Positions 1 through 9,112 are shown, numbered from the stretch's first letter. The stretch is 55,574 nucleotides of DNA from DASTBU01 sp035711845 (GCA_035711845.1 DASTBU010000150.1:1-55574), one strand, 5' to 3'. Notes: a model not told the origin generated them from the letters alone. A program made the numbers and translations.

Positions 1-1088
1 ACATGACCCTCGATCAGCATGTCCTCGCCTACTGGACGCGCCGCGGCGTAGGCGAGCGATCCCATCGTTCCCACGGGCAGCACGTCCCACCGCAGGCCTC
101 CGGGGCCAGCAATCGCCGGCGTCACGAAGAGTTCAACGCGATCAACGAGGCCGGCTGTCCAGAGCGCGCTGTGAACAGTCGGCCCACCCTCCACGACCAT
201 GGAGAGACAACCCAGCTCGCCGAGACGCTCGAGAGCCGCCGGCAGGAACGAGCCCCGTGCAGCGTCCGGATCGACCAGTTCCACTCGCGCCCCGGCGTCG
301 CCGAGCGAACGGAGCCGCTCAGGTGTCTCGCGCGCCGCTGTCGTCGTACTCATGATTATGACCGGCCCCGCGCCTGTCGTCGAGAGCAGCGCCGCGTGGA
401 GAGGTGTTCGCAGCCGCCGATCGAACACGACGCGCATGAGCGGTCGGTAACGATACGCGCCGCGCGGCGTGAGGCGCGGGTTGTCGGCCAGCACGGTCCC
501 GGATCCCACGCCGATGGCGTCGATCTCCGCGCGCTCGCGATGAATGAACCGGTTGGCCGCAGCGCCCGTGAGCTCGGTGCGCACGCCTGGGAAAGCGGCC
601 ACGCAGCCATCGAGGGTGAGCGCGGCTTTCACGGTGACGAAGGGCCGCCGCTGTCGAATCCAGGTGAAAAACGGCGGATTGAGGCGGTGGGCCGCCTCCG
701 CACACACCCCAACGGTCACCGAAATTCCCTGCGCGCGCAGCAGCGCGATTCCCCGCCCCGCCACCAGCGGATTCGGATCCTCCGTGGCAACGACGACGCG
801 CCGGATCCCGGCCTCGACGACCTTCGGCGCGCAGGGGCCCGTGCGTCCCGTGTGGCTGCACGGCTCGAGCGTGCAGTAGAGCGTCGCGCCGCGCGCGCGC
901 GTCCCGGCCTCGTCAAGCGCGTAGACCTCGGCATGCGGACCCCCGGCGACCTCATGGCTTCCGCGGCCCACCACCACGCCCTCGTCGTCGACGACGACGG
1001 CCCCGACGACCGGGTTGGGGCTGGTCCGGCCCCGCCCGCGCTCCGCCAGCGCAAGCGCGCGGAACATGTGCAATTCGTCGATGGACAT
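1..1088 (-). CDS. ribD: RibD, bifunctional riboflavin deaminase/reductase (3' end cut by window edge)
   Basis: Riboflavin biosynthesis enzyme that deaminates diaminohydroxyphosphoribosylaminopyrimidine and then reduces the ribose side chain; cytosolic. The N-terminal deaminase half shows the zinc site: PHAEV (His52, Glu54) and PCSHTGRTGPC (Cys77, Cys86). The reductase half follows from about residue 150 (TVKAALTLDG, then a late VVEGGPTVH segment). I start it at the ATG giving MSIDELHMFRAL, which precedes the conserved SPNPVVGAVVV stretch. The reading frame is open to the left edge, about 362 residues, so the C-terminus and stop are missing. It lies 32 bases downstream of ftsY on the same strand. 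No other rib gene is visible. Confidence 0.95.
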   Translation of the reverse strand, partial: MSIDELHMFRALALAERGRGRTSPNPVVGAVVVDDEGVVVGRGSHEVAGGPHAEVYALDEAGTRARGATLYCTLEPCSHTGRTGPCAPKVVEAGIRRVVVATEDPNPLVAGRGIALLRAQGISVTVGVCAEAAHRLNPPFFTWIRQRRPFVTVKAALTLDGCVAAFPGVRTELTGAAANRFIHRERAEIDAIGVGSGTVLADNPRLTPRGAYRYRPLMRVVFDRRLRTPLHAALLSTTGAGPVIIMSTTTAARETPERLRSLGDAGARVELVDPDAARGSFLPAALERLGELGCLSMVVEGGPTVHSALWTAGLVDRVELFVTPAIAGPGGLRWDVLPVGTMGSLAYAAARPVGEDMLIEGH

Positions 1089-1120
1089 GGGTCCGATATC
1101 GGCTACCAGCTACCAGCGGT

Positions 1121-2044
1121 TCACCACTTCTCCTGGAACAGCGCCTCGACGTAGTCTTCGGGCGAGAACGGCACCAGATCGTCAATCCCCTCGCCGACGC
1201 CGACGTAGCGGATCGGCAGCTTGAGATCGTTGGCGATCGCGACGGCGATGCCGCCTTTGGCGGTACCATCCAGCTTTGTGAGCACGATGCCGTTCACGCC
1301 GGAGGCCGCCATGAACTCGCGCGCCTGGACGAGCCCGTTCTGGCCGACGGTCGCGTCGAGCACGAGCAGCACTTCGTGTGGGGCGCCCTCGACTTCGCGC
1401 GCCGCGACGCGGCGGATCTTGTCCAGCTCGGTCATCAGGTTCACGCGCGTGTGGAGGCGGCCTGCCGTGTCGACGAGAATCATGTCCCGGTGACGCGCCT
1501 TGCCGGCCGCAATCGCGTCGAAGACAACCGCCGCGGGATCCGCTCCCGCTCGCGCCCTGATGAAGTCGACGCCCGCGCGATTCGCCCAAACCTCGAGCTG
1601 CTCCACGGCGGCGGCCCGGAACGTGTCCGCCGCGCAGATCAGCGGCGCCTTACCCGAGTCCTTGATCAGCCGCGCCAGCTTCCCCACGGTCGTGGTCTTT
1701 CCCGTGCCGTTGACGCCGACGATCATCACTACGTGCGGACGATGCCCGTTGCCGACCGGCGTGTCGGCCCCCTTGAGAATGGTGAGGATCCCCTCCTTCA
1801 CCAGCTCGCGCAGGGACCGATCGCGGGTACGACGCGCGCGGATCGCCTCGATGATCCGTTCCGTGGCCGCCACGCCGACGTCCGCCGAAATCAACGCCTC
1901 CTCCAGCGCCTCGACGGTATCGACATCGATCGGCCGCGTGCGTTGATCCGCCGAATCGCCGAGCCTGACCGCTTCGTCGAACCGCTCGACGAACTGCCGC
2001 GTGGTCTTGGTCAGCGATTGTTTGATCTTGTCGAAAAAACCCAT
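1121..2044 (-). CDS. ftsY: FtsY, signal recognition particle receptor GTPase
   Basis: Membrane-associated SRP receptor that docks ribosome-SRP complexes for co-translational insertion. 307 residues: an N domain (1-95), then the G domain with GVNGTGKTTT (110-119), the DTFRAAA motif, DTAGR and TKLDGTAKGG. The long acidic A domain of the E. coli protein is absent, as in many short FtsY proteins; MGFFDKIKQSL supplies the amphipathic N-terminus. The frame stays open upstream to 2158, but that part is translated repeat array, so I start at ATG 2044. No clear Shine-Dalgarno is visible because the array runs almost to the start codon. gpsA lies upstream, ribD downstream. Confidence 0.96.
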   Translation of the reverse strand: MGFFDKIKQSLTKTTRQFVERFDEAVRLGDSADQRTRPIDVDTVEALEEALISADVGVAATERIIEAIRARRTRDRSLRELVKEGILTILKGADTPVGNGHRPHVVMIVGVNGTGKTTTVGKLARLIKDSGKAPLICAADTFRAAAVEQLEVWANRAGVDFIRARAGADPAAVVFDAIAAGKARHRDMILVDTAGRLHTRVNLMTELDKIRRVAAREVEGAPHEVLLVLDATVGQNGLVQAREFMAASGVNGIVLTKLDGTAKGGIAVAIANDLKLPIRYVGVGEGIDDLVPFSPEDYVEALFQEKW

Positions 2045-2176
2045 GGGCAATGCTGAGTGCTGAATGCTGAGTGCTGAATGCTGAATGTTGAACGGGATGT
2101 GACTGGAGGAACGGACGACGAACTCCGCCTTCAGCATTCCCCATTCAGCATTCAGCATTCCCCATTCAGCATTCCA
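2045..2176. repeat. Inverted heptad array A between gpsA and ftsY
   Basis: The whole gpsA-ftsY gap is repeat. On the plus strand six heptamers TGCTGAG/TGCTGAA (last one TGTTGAA) occupy 2051-2092. A 37-base unique spacer follows (2093-2129). Then TTCAGCA and TTCCCCA heptamers alternate from 2130 to 2171. TTCAGCA is the reverse complement of TGCTGAA, so the arms can pair over about 40 bases. The array begins right after the gpsA stop and ends a few bases before the ftsY ATG. Both genes are read from the minus strand, so the structure would sit inside the intercistronic mRNA. Confidence 0.9.
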
Positions 2177-3193
2177 TTATCCTTCCGCCTCCGCTCGCTG
2201 GCGGCGGCCCATCAGAGCCTCCACAGCAGCGCGCGGCGACAGCCGGCCCTCGAGCACGGCTGCCATCTGTGCCGTGATGGGAAGCTCCACACCGTGCCGT
2301 GCGCCCAGAGCCACGGCGGCGGTCGTCGTTCGCACTCCCTCAGCCACCATGCGCATCCCGCTCAGAATCTCGTCCAGCGAGCGGCCGTGGCCGAGCTCGA
2401 CCCCAACGTAGCGGTTACGACTCAACGAACCGGTGCAGGTGAGCACGAGATCCCCCAGCCCGCTCAGGCCGGAAAGCGTGTCGCGCCGGCCTCCCTCGGC
2501 CGACGCGAGGCGGGAGATCTCGGCGAGGCCGCGGGTGATGAGCGCAGCCATCGAGTTGTGCCCGAGGCCCAGACCTTCCACGGCGCCGGCGGCAATCGCG
2601 ATGACATTTTTCATCGCACCGCCAATTTCGACTCCCGGAACGTCGTCGCTCGCGTACAACCGGAACGCCGCGCTGCGAAAGCTCTCCTGCACGTGCGCCG
2701 CAGCGCGTGCGTCGGTGGAAGCGACCACGACGGCGGTTGGTAGGCCCTGAGCTACCTCGACGGCAAAGCTCGGCCCCGAGACGACGACGACCGGGTGACG
2801 TGAGCCGACCTCTTCGGAGACGACCTGTGACATCCTCCGCAGCGTATCCGTCTCGATCCCCTTGGTGGTACTCACGACAATGATCCCGGCGGGAATGAAC
2901 GGCACGGCGTGCCGCGCGACCGCGCGCAAGCCGTGAGACGGCACGGCAAGCAACACGATTCCGCTCCCCGTGATCGCCTCCTCCAAATCGCCCGTGGGCA
3001 TCAGACGTTCCGGGAAGCACACGTCGGGCAGGTACCGGCAGTTGACCCGAACCCCCTTCATCTCGGCTGCAAGCTGGGCGTCGCGCGCCCAGAGCCGCAC
3101 GTGATGACCGGTGCGGCCCAGATGAACGGCCAACGCCGTTCCCCAGGTGCCAGAGCCCAGCACCGCAACGTCTTCCAGGTGCGGCTTGGTCAT
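2177..3193 (-). CDS. gpsA: GpsA, NAD(P)-dependent glycerol-3-phosphate dehydrogenase
   Basis: Reduces dihydroxyacetone phosphate to sn-glycerol 3-phosphate for phospholipid synthesis. 338 residues, the usual length. The Rossmann motif is GSGTWGTALA (13-22); later comes the substrate-domain stretch GGAMKNVIAIAAG with the family's conserved lysine, and NSMAALITRGLAEI. Its start overlaps the end of plsY by four bases, which couples production of glycerol 3-phosphate to its acylation by PlsY. The stop codon directly abuts inverted heptad array A. Confidence 0.97.
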   Translation of the reverse strand: MTKPHLEDVAVLGSGTWGTALAVHLGRTGHHVRLWARDAQLAAEMKGVRVNCRYLPDVCFPERLMPTGDLEEAITGSGIVLLAVPSHGLRAVARHAVPFIPAGIIVVSTTKGIETDTLRRMSQVVSEEVGSRHPVVVVSGPSFAVEVAQGLPTAVVVASTDARAAAHVQESFRSAAFRLYASDDVPGVEIGGAMKNVIAIAAGAVEGLGLGHNSMAALITRGLAEISRLASAEGGRRDTLSGLSGLGDLVLTCTGSLSRNRYVGVELGHGRSLDEILSGMRMVAEGVRTTTAAVALGARHGVELPITAQMAAVLEGRLSPRAAVEALMGRRQRAEAEG

Positions 3194-3786
3194 GCCGTTT
3201 GCGGATCGCTCCCGTCACGCCCCAGCCGGCGCTCGGTCCCGGCCCGGAGGCGTCTGAGATTGGAGCGATGCCGGAAGAGAATCAAAGCCGCGCTGCCGGC
3301 GGATGCGGCAACAACCGTGAGCGGCGCCCCGGCGAGCCATGCGATCGGAGGGAGGGCCATGGTCGCCGCGACCGAGCCAAGCGATACGTAACGGGTGGTG
3401 CTGACGATGATCAGGAACACCAGACCGGCAACGGCGGTCGCCAAGGGCGTGAGGACCGCAAAGGCGCCCGCCGCAACGGCCACGCCCTTCCCCCCGCGAA
3501 ACCGAAGCCACACGGGGTAGATGTGACCGACCACTGCGGCGACACCGGTCAGCGCCGCGAGCGCGGCCCCGCTATTGGCCAGGTTGGCGCAGGCCACCGC
3601 GGCCGCGCCCTTCGCAACATCCAGCGCCATGACCGTCATCGCGCGGCCAGGCCCGGTGCTGCGCAGGACGTTGGCGGCCCCGACGTTTCCGCTGCCGACC
3701 ACGCGCACATCGATCCCCGCGCGCCTGGCAAGCAGGAACGCGAACGGCACCGAGCCGGCGAGATAGCCGAGGATCACGGTGAGCAT
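3190..3786 (-). CDS. plsY: PlsY, acyl-phosphate:glycerol-3-phosphate acyltransferase
   Basis: Integral membrane acyltransferase that makes lysophosphatidic acid from acyl phosphate and glycerol 3-phosphate. 198 residues with several hydrophobic helices. Family motifs are present: GSGNVGAANVLRSTG (about 32-46), GHIYPVWLRFRGGKGVA (about 87-103) and a late FRHRSNLRRLRAGTE. It overlaps gpsA by four bases (ATGA) and the end of thpR by 13 bases, so the three are probably co-translated. No PlsX gene is visible in the window. Confidence 0.95.
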   Translation of the reverse strand: MLTVILGYLAGSVPFAFLLARRAGIDVRVVGSGNVGAANVLRSTGPGRAMTVMALDVAKGAAAVACANLANSGAALAALTGVAAVVGHIYPVWLRFRGGKGVAVAAGAFAVLTPLATAVAGLVFLIIVSTTRYVSLGSVAATMALPPIAWLAGAPLTVVAASAGSAALILFRHRSNLRRLRAGTERRLGRDGSDPQTA

Positions 3787-4367
3787 CCCTTCAATGGTAC
3801 TCGCAACAGGCTCTGATACTCCGACCCCGACGGCAGTGTCCGGCTCTTGAAGAGCGTCAGGCCCGTTACCTCGAAGGGGTCAGGATCAGCTGCGCCGGCC
3901 GGTCTCTCGAGGGCGGTCCGCACCGCGGTGCTTTCCGATCGGGGAACATCCTTCACGCGCGCGAGGCTCACGTGCGGTGAGTACGGACGGTGCTCCGCCT
4001 CGAACCCCGCCGCCGGGAGACGAATGGCAAGCTGCGCGTGGAGCGATTGCAGACCCTCTCTGCCCTCGTCAATACCCTGCCAGATCACGCGGGGGCCGCC
4101 AGAGGGCGGGTAGGCGCCGAGCCCGCCGAGGCGGGCGGTAAATGCCGTCGTCTGGAACGGCTGGCGCAACGCTTCCATGAGCACCGCGGTGCGCGGCTCG
4201 TCGACATCACCAAGAAACCACAGGGTGATGTGCAGATTGTCCTCAGGGATCCACCGCAGGACGGCACGCGGTGCGACGCGGGCGATCCGGCGCCGGCATC
4301 CATCCGCAATCCCGGCCACATCGGCCCTGACCGCGGCGGGCAGTTCGATCCCGATGAAGAGACGCAT
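3774..4367 (-). CDS. thpR: ThpR, RNA 2',3'-cyclic phosphodiesterase (2H family)
   Basis: 2H phosphoesterase of the LigT/ThpR type, which opens 2',3'-cyclic phosphates on RNA. 197 residues. Both catalytic H-x-T/S motifs are visible: HIT (46-48, in DNLHITLWFLG) and HVS (132-134, in YSPHVSLAR). The N-terminus MRLFIGIELP matches the family's first strand, so I start at ATG 4367 although the frame is open further up to 4430. Residue 131 of the family core and the DPFEVTGLTLFKS end are typical. It overlaps plsY by 13 bases; 164 bases separate it from cinA. Confidence 0.9.
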   Translation of the reverse strand: MRLFIGIELPAAVRADVAGIADGCRRRIARVAPRAVLRWIPEDNLHITLWFLGDVDEPRTAVLMEALRQPFQTTAFTARLGGLGAYPPSGGPRVIWQGIDEGREGLQSLHAQLAIRLPAAGFEAEHRPYSPHVSLARVKDVPRSESTAVRTALERPAGAADPDPFEVTGLTLFKSRTLPSGSEYQSLLRVPLKGCSP

Positions 4368-4531
4368 ATTGTTGGGACCAGATCTCGGTTCTCCGAAGCA
4401 CCGCAGCTGCGCAGGATGCGCGCCGGGCAATCGAGAGCCGAGCGGAGGCGAGTCGCCTGGCCACGCAGCAGAAAGACTGCCTCGCGGGCAATCCGGTCCT
4501 TACCCAAGCACCTGAGCGCGGACCGGCTATT
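4368..4531. other. Gap between cinA and thpR
   Basis: 164 bases with no convincing gene, terminator or promoter. Open frames cross it on both strands, but their translations are arginine/serine-rich shadows of GC-rich DNA. There is no heptad repeat here, unlike the gpsA-ftsY gap. Confidence 0.5.
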
Positions 4532-5803
4532 CTAGAGCAGTAGTCGCCGGACCATGTCCAGCGCAGCCTGCGTCGCGTTGAACTTCACCTGCGTTCGGCC
4601 GCCAAGGAACCAGAACGTCCGGACGCGTGCCGGACCCTCCGGTCCCACGGCGGCGATGGCGACGGTTCCCACCGGTTTCGCCTCGGTCCCGCCCGAGGGC
4701 CCGGCAATGCCGGTGATACCCACTCCAATCTGCGAGCCTGCACGAGCGCGGATGCCTTCGGCAAGCGCCACCGCCACCGGCTCGCTCACCGCGCCGTGCG
4801 CCTGCATCAGCTCGGGCGGGACATCCGCGAACAGCGATTTCATCGCGTTGCTGTACGCGACGACCCCTCCGGTGACCCAGGCCGAGCTGCCGGGGACATC
4901 CGTGAGCCGCGACAGCAGCAGCCCACCGGTACAGGACTCGGCGACGCCGATCGTCCAACCCCGCCCGGCGAGCAGCTCGCCCACGATCTGCTCCATCGGA
5001 CGGCCGTCCGTGCTGAAGACGTCGGGACCCAGCGCTTCGGCGAGTTCGGCTCGCGCATCCGCCAGCAGACGCGTCGCGAGCTCCGCGTCGTCAGCGCGAG
5101 TCGAGAGGTGGATCTCGATCTGTCCTGGCGCGGCAAGAATCGTCGTCTCGATTGCCGGCTCGGTGTGAAGCCGGCGCGAGTAAAGCGGCTGCGCGATCTC
5201 CTCCACCTGCGATTCCGACTGTCCCGTCACGAACAGCGTCGCCCGGAAAAGCCGGTGCGGTCCCGCCCGCTCTTTCAGCGGGCCCTCGGCCAGGCTTTCG
5301 AACAGCGTCTTCAGCTCTCGGGGTGGACCGGGAAGGAGCAGCAGCAGTTTTCGTCCGTGCTCGACCATGAGGCCCGGTGCGGTCCCGAGAGGATTGAGGA
5401 GAACCGTTGCGCCGCTCGGCACCATCGCCTGCTTCCGGTTCACCTCGGGCATACGAAGGCCGCGTTTCGCGAAACGTGCCCTGATCCGTTCGACGATGGC
5501 CGGATCTTCAGCCATCGGCACGCCGAGCACGTCAGCCACGGCGTCCCGCGTGACGTCATCGTCGGTCGGGCCCAGACCTCCGCTCAGCACGACCAGATCG
5601 ACTCGATCCAGGGCGGCACGCAGGGCCTGGGCCAGCTCCCGGCGGTCGTCACCGACGACAGACTTGGCCCGCAGCGTGATCCCGAGCGAGCCCAGACGTC
5701 CGGCGAGGTACAGCGAGTTGGTGTCGATCCTGGTGGTTCCGAGCAACTCGCTGCCAACAGCGATGACCTCGGCCGTGCTGAGTGGATCGCGATTCTCCAT
5801 CAT
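4532..5803 (-). CDS. cinA: CinA-family nicotinamide-nucleotide amidase
   Basis: Two-domain CinA: an N-terminal MoCF/COG1058-like domain (STAEVIAVGSELL, then SGGLGPTDDDVTRDAV) and a C-terminal amidase domain (VAESCTGGLL, ITGIAGPSGGTEAKPVGTV). The family deamidates NMN to recycle pyridine nucleotides; the N-domain can act as an ADP-ribose pyrophosphatase. I chose ATG 5803 (MMENRDPL), which overlaps the pgpA stop as ATGA and gives 423 residues. A further ATG at 5827 (MDVPRLDW) would overlap pgpA by 28 bases and looks less likely. The competence-linked recA neighbour seen elsewhere is absent. Confidence 0.93.
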   Translation of the reverse strand: MMENRDPLSTAEVIAVGSELLGTTRIDTNSLYLAGRLGSLGITLRAKSVVGDDRRELAQALRAALDRVDLVVLSGGLGPTDDDVTRDAVADVLGVPMAEDPAIVERIRARFAKRGLRMPEVNRKQAMVPSGATVLLNPLGTAPGLMVEHGRKLLLLLPGPPRELKTLFESLAEGPLKERAGPHRLFRATLFVTGQSESQVEEIAQPLYSRRLHTEPAIETTILAAPGQIEIHLSTRADDAELATRLLADARAELAEALGPDVFSTDGRPMEQIVGELLAGRGWTIGVAESCTGGLLLSRLTDVPGSSAWVTGGVVAYSNAMKSLFADVPPELMQAHGAVSEPVAVALAEGIRARAGSQIGVGITGIAGPSGGTEAKPVGTVAIAAVGPEGPARVRTFWFLGGRTQVKFNATQAALDMVRRLLL

Positions 5804-6264
5804 CCAATCCAACCTGGGAACATCCATATCGCCGCGCGCAGCCCCAGGTTCGCGTAAATCGCCGCCATCGCATCGTCGGACATCACCCCGAGGCCGCCGT
5901 GCAGGCGTTCCAGCCGCGCAGCAGGATAGGGCTTTACAACGTCGAACACCCGGAACAGGACGAATCCGACAAGCGCGCCGGACATCCCCACCGGAACGAA
6001 CGCCAGTGTAATCAACATCCCGACCACTTCATCGATCACGATTGGCCCGGGATCGATGCCGCCGAAGTAGTGCTCAGCAACGGTCCCGGCCCAGACGCCC
6101 GTGGCAAAGAGCACGATGATGAGCGTGACTTCCACGGCGACCGAACCGGCCCACCACACCAGGAGGTACACGAGCAGTCCGGCGGCGGACCCGACGGTTC
6201 CCGGGGCCACCGGAGAATAGCCGCTGTATGCGAATGTGGCGATGAAGACGGCGAGTCGAGTCAC
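5800..6264 (-). CDS. pgpA: PgpA, phosphatidylglycerophosphatase A
   Basis: Membrane phosphatase that converts phosphatidylglycerophosphate to phosphatidylglycerol. 154 residues with family motifs PGTVGSAAGLL near the N-terminus, DEVVGMLITLAFVP in the middle and FRVFDVVKPYPAARLE near residue 110. Hydrophobic helices surround these. It starts with GTG overlapping the stop of the zinc-ribbon RDD gene as GTGA, and its end overlaps cinA. Together with plsY and gpsA it makes this operon largely one for glycerophospholipid synthesis. Confidence 0.94.
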   Translation of the reverse strand: MTRLAVFIATFAYSGYSPVAPGTVGSAAGLLVYLLVWWAGSVAVEVTLIIVLFATGVWAGTVAEHYFGGIDPGPIVIDEVVGMLITLAFVPVGMSGALVGFVLFRVFDVVKPYPAARLERLHGGLGVMSDDAMAAIYANLGLRAAIWMFPGWIG

Positions 6265-7172
6265 GCCTTGACGACGCGAGTAGCCGAGAGTCGATCGTGG
6301 ATCGTACGCCCATCAGGATTGAAGAGGATGGGAAGGAAGCCGAGGCCCGCCGGCAGCAATGAGGCCGCGTAGGCGGCCGCCCGCACGACTGCCGTCCCGA
6401 AGGGCACGCGTGTGAGCGCGCTCCGGCTGTCCTGCGGAACGACGCGAATGCCAGTCGCCATCTTTCCGATGGTTTGACCGCCGGCGGCCGTGAAAAGAAC
6501 CAGGTAGCCGCCGTTCAGCATCGACAGGAACGCCATGAGCGGTACCTTCGGCAGCACCATGACGTCGTCGAACTGCAGTCCCGACAGACGAAGCGTCAGG
6601 TACACGACCGAGACATCGATCGATCCCATGATGAGTAGATCCAGCAGCCCGGCGGCGATTCTGGCGAACGCCGGCGCCGGCGTGAGCTGTTGTTCACCGG
6701 CGGTGCCGGCGGCAGGCTCGGACGCAGCCCGGAGAGCCGCGGCGCGCGGTCGTGTTCCTGCCGGACCGCCGAGATCCAGTTCGGGTTCGTCCTCGAGCGC
6801 GACGCGGGGACTTGGCTTCGCGACAACCGGCGGCGTGGCTCGGCGGACCGAGAGCGGCGCGCGCGGCACTGCAGGCGGCGTCACGAGCGGAGCATCCTCG
6901 GGCACTCCCGGAAACAAGGGCAGATCGATCCCGGCGGCGCTCCTGGGCTGCGCCGTGCCGTCATTCTGATTCGGCGATACGCGGAGGTCGGCGTGCGCTT
7001 TCGCAGACTGCGAGGTGAGCGGCAGATCAGCCAGCGGCCCGAGCGGCTCCCGTTGGTCCTGAATCGGAAGATCGAGCGACTCGGACTCGCCAGACAACGA
7101 GAAATCGTACCCGCAATTCCGGCACCGCCTGGCGCTGCCGAAGCTGATGTACTGGCATTTCGGGCACCTCAT
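6261..7172 (-). CDS. Zinc-ribbon and RDD-domain membrane protein
   Basis: 303 residues in three parts. An N-terminal zinc ribbon has two CxxC pairs (CPKC at 3-6, CRNC at 17-20). Residues about 30-165 are Pro/Ala-rich and probably disordered. The C-terminal RDD domain begins near PAPAFARIAAGLLDLLIMGS and contains three or so hydrophobic segments. RDD proteins are poorly characterised integral membrane proteins, some linked to transport or ion homeostasis. It overlaps the upstream TPR gene (ATGA) and the downstream pgpA (GTGA), so it is clearly operonic. The specific function is unknown. Confidence 0.85.
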   Translation of the reverse strand: MRCPKCQYISFGSARRCRNCGYDFSLSGESESLDLPIQDQREPLGPLADLPLTSQSAKAHADLRVSPNQNDGTAQPRSAAGIDLPLFPGVPEDAPLVTPPAVPRAPLSVRRATPPVVAKPSPRVALEDEPELDLGGPAGTRPRAAALRAASEPAAGTAGEQQLTPAPAFARIAAGLLDLLIMGSIDVSVVYLTLRLSGLQFDDVMVLPKVPLMAFLSMLNGGYLVLFTAAGGQTIGKMATGIRVVPQDSRSALTRVPFGTAVVRAAAYAASLLPAGLGFLPILFNPDGRTIHDRLSATRVVKA

Positions 7173-8041
7173 CGGATTGGTCGCTCCGGCTGCTCCGGGG
7201 CATCGGGCCCCTCCGATGCGGCAATGGGATGCTGTCCGGCGTGAGACAGGTCGAGCAACTGCTTTTGGATTGTCGCGCGGAGGGCGTCCGCGCGCGACCG
7301 CAACGGATCATCTCGGCGGATCGAGGCGAGCGCGGCCAGCGCATCATAGAGCCGGCCACCCTCGTGGAGACGCTGCGCTTTCGCGAACACGGCTTCGGCG
7401 GAAGAGGGCACGGGCAGCGGATCGACAGCAGCCGTCGAGACTGCGGGCCGCGGCGCTCGGTCCTGGGCGACCCACCATCCCTGCGCGCCCGTCCACAGCC
7501 ATGCCGCCACCGCGGCCAGCCCGATGCCTGCGCACACTCCAGTGGCAATCCAGACGAGGCGTGAGGAGGGCGCCGGATCCTGCGCCTCTGAAGGTTTGTC
7601 CGGTGGCAGGGACAATATTCCAGTCCGCGCGTCGCGGGCCGCCTGCCCCTGATGGGTGACGGTATCGAGGCGATCCAGCCGTTCGAGAAGGGCGACGGCC
7701 TCCTCACTGGCGGCGCCGTGCTCGACGGCCGAGGTCAGCAGCCGGCGCGCCGCACCAACGTCGCCTCTGTCGAACGCCGCGACGCCCGTGTGCAGCAGCT
7801 CCTCGCTTTCGCGCTGGCGCTCGGCAAGCGCCCCACGGGCTCGCTCGATATAAGCCCGGGCGCGCGCGTGGCCGCGATCGAGAAACAACACCCGGGTCCA
7901 GACGCTGATCGCCAGCTCGTGCTGCCCTAGGAAGTAATGGTCGAGCCCGATGAGGAGCAGCTCCTCGATGCGAGCGTCGCGGTCCCGCTCGGGCACGTCT
8001 CCCCCACTGGGCAGACGGTTGGTGCGGAGCGGATCGGTCAT
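7169..8041 (-). CDS. TPR-repeat protein with a single membrane segment
   Basis: 290 residues. TPR-like helices occupy about 20-130 (ARIEELLLIGLDHYFLGQHE, then a repeat with VWTRVLFLDRGHARARAYIE). One hydrophobic segment near 170-190 (LVWIATGVCAGIGLAAVAAW) probably crosses the membrane. A second helical repeat (AVFAKAQRLHEGGRLYDALA) lies on the far side. It is the first gene of the run ending at ribD. The last codons overlap the start of the zinc-ribbon RDD gene, so the two may form a membrane complex. The family is not one I can name. Confidence 0.8.
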   Translation of the reverse strand: MTDPLRTNRLPSGGDVPERDRDARIEELLLIGLDHYFLGQHELAISVWTRVLFLDRGHARARAYIERARGALAERQRESEELLHTGVAAFDRGDVGAARRLLTSAVEHGAASEEAVALLERLDRLDTVTHQGQAARDARTGILSLPPDKPSEAQDPAPSSRLVWIATGVCAGIGLAAVAAWLWTGAQGWWVAQDRAPRPAVSTAAVDPLPVPSSAEAVFAKAQRLHEGGRLYDALAALASIRRDDPLRSRADALRATIQKQLLDLSHAGQHPIAASEGPDAPEQPERPIR

Positions 8042-8218
8042 CGAGTGTGAAGGAAGAGCACGAATGGATCGGAAGGATTATGAAACGGCCTCACGCAGCC
8101 GTCAAACCCAAAGCCTCGCAGGGGAAGAAGCGATGGGGCGGAGCCCGCGCACATCCTGCGTCTGTGACCACGACGTAGCGGTCCACGGACGCGCCTGGGG
8201 TAGGATTATTCACCGTCC

Positions 8219-9108
8219 ATGCCCATCATCGAATGTATTCCCAACCTCAGTGAGGGACGCCGCCTCGAGATCGTCGAGCGCCTGACCGAAGCGGTCCGCC
8301 TGACATCAGGTGTCCGCCTGCTCGATCACTCGTCGGACACCTCTCACAACCGATCGGTCTTCACGCTCGCAGGAGACGCGGAACCGCTGAAGCGGGGGAT
8401 CCTGGCCTTGTTCGAGCGGGCCGTCGCAGATATCGATCTGCGACAGCACTCCGGCGAACATCCACGTGTCGGCGCGGTGGACGTCGTGCCCTTCGTCCCG
8501 ATCGAAGGCGTGACGATGGAGGATTGCGTGCGGCTGGCCAAGGAGGTGGGCGCCGCGGTTGCCGAGCGGTTCGGGATCCCGGTGTTCCTGTACGAGGAAG
8601 CCTCTGACAATCCGCTCCGGAAGAACCTCGAAGACATCCGGCGCGGCGAATTCGAGGGCCTCGCCGCGAAAATGGCCTCCCCGGCGTGGGCGCCGGACTT
8701 CGGACCGGCGACCCCGCACCCGACGGCGGGCGCCTCGGTGATCGGGGCGCGCATGCCGCTCATCGCCTACAACATCAACTTGAACACCGACAGGCTCGAC
8801 GTCGCGAAGAAGATTGCCGCCGCGATTCGCCACAGCAGCGGCGGGCTCCGGTACGTCAAGGCGATGGGCGTCAAAGTCGAGGATCGCCACCTCGTGCAGG
8901 TCTCCATGAATCTCACGAATTATCAGAAGACGCCCATCTTTCGCGTCTTCGAGATGGTCAGGCGCGAGGCAGAGCGCCACGGCGTGACCATCCTGGAGAG
9001 CGAGATCGTCGGCCTCGTGCCGTCGGCCGCCCTCGTCGGCGCCGCCGAGTACTACCTCCAGTTGGAGCGGTTCGGGGAGGATCAGATCCTGGAGAACAAG
9101 CTGCGGGG

Positions 9109-9112
<4 letters not shown>
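8219..9112 (+). CDS. ftcD: Stand-alone glutamate formiminotransferase domain protein
   Basis: Transfers the formimino group from formiminoglutamate to tetrahydrofolate. 297 residues, i.e. the transferase half only; the cyclodeaminase half of the eukaryotic fusion is absent. Key signatures are MPIIECIPNLSEGR at the N-terminus, EHPRVGAVDVVPFVP (the His81 region that is catalytic in the family) and AYNINLNT. There is no hut histidine-degradation gene nearby, so the substrate route is unclear. Its stop overlaps the stop of ntrX on the opposite strand by four bases. Confidence 0.93.

Noticed and set aside
2045..2158. Longer ftsY starting at 2158
   Set aside because: The extra residues are again translated heptads; MGFFDKIK is the natural N-terminus.
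2045..2176. CRISPR array
   Set aside because: Units are seven bases with no unique spacers between them, and no cas genes are present.
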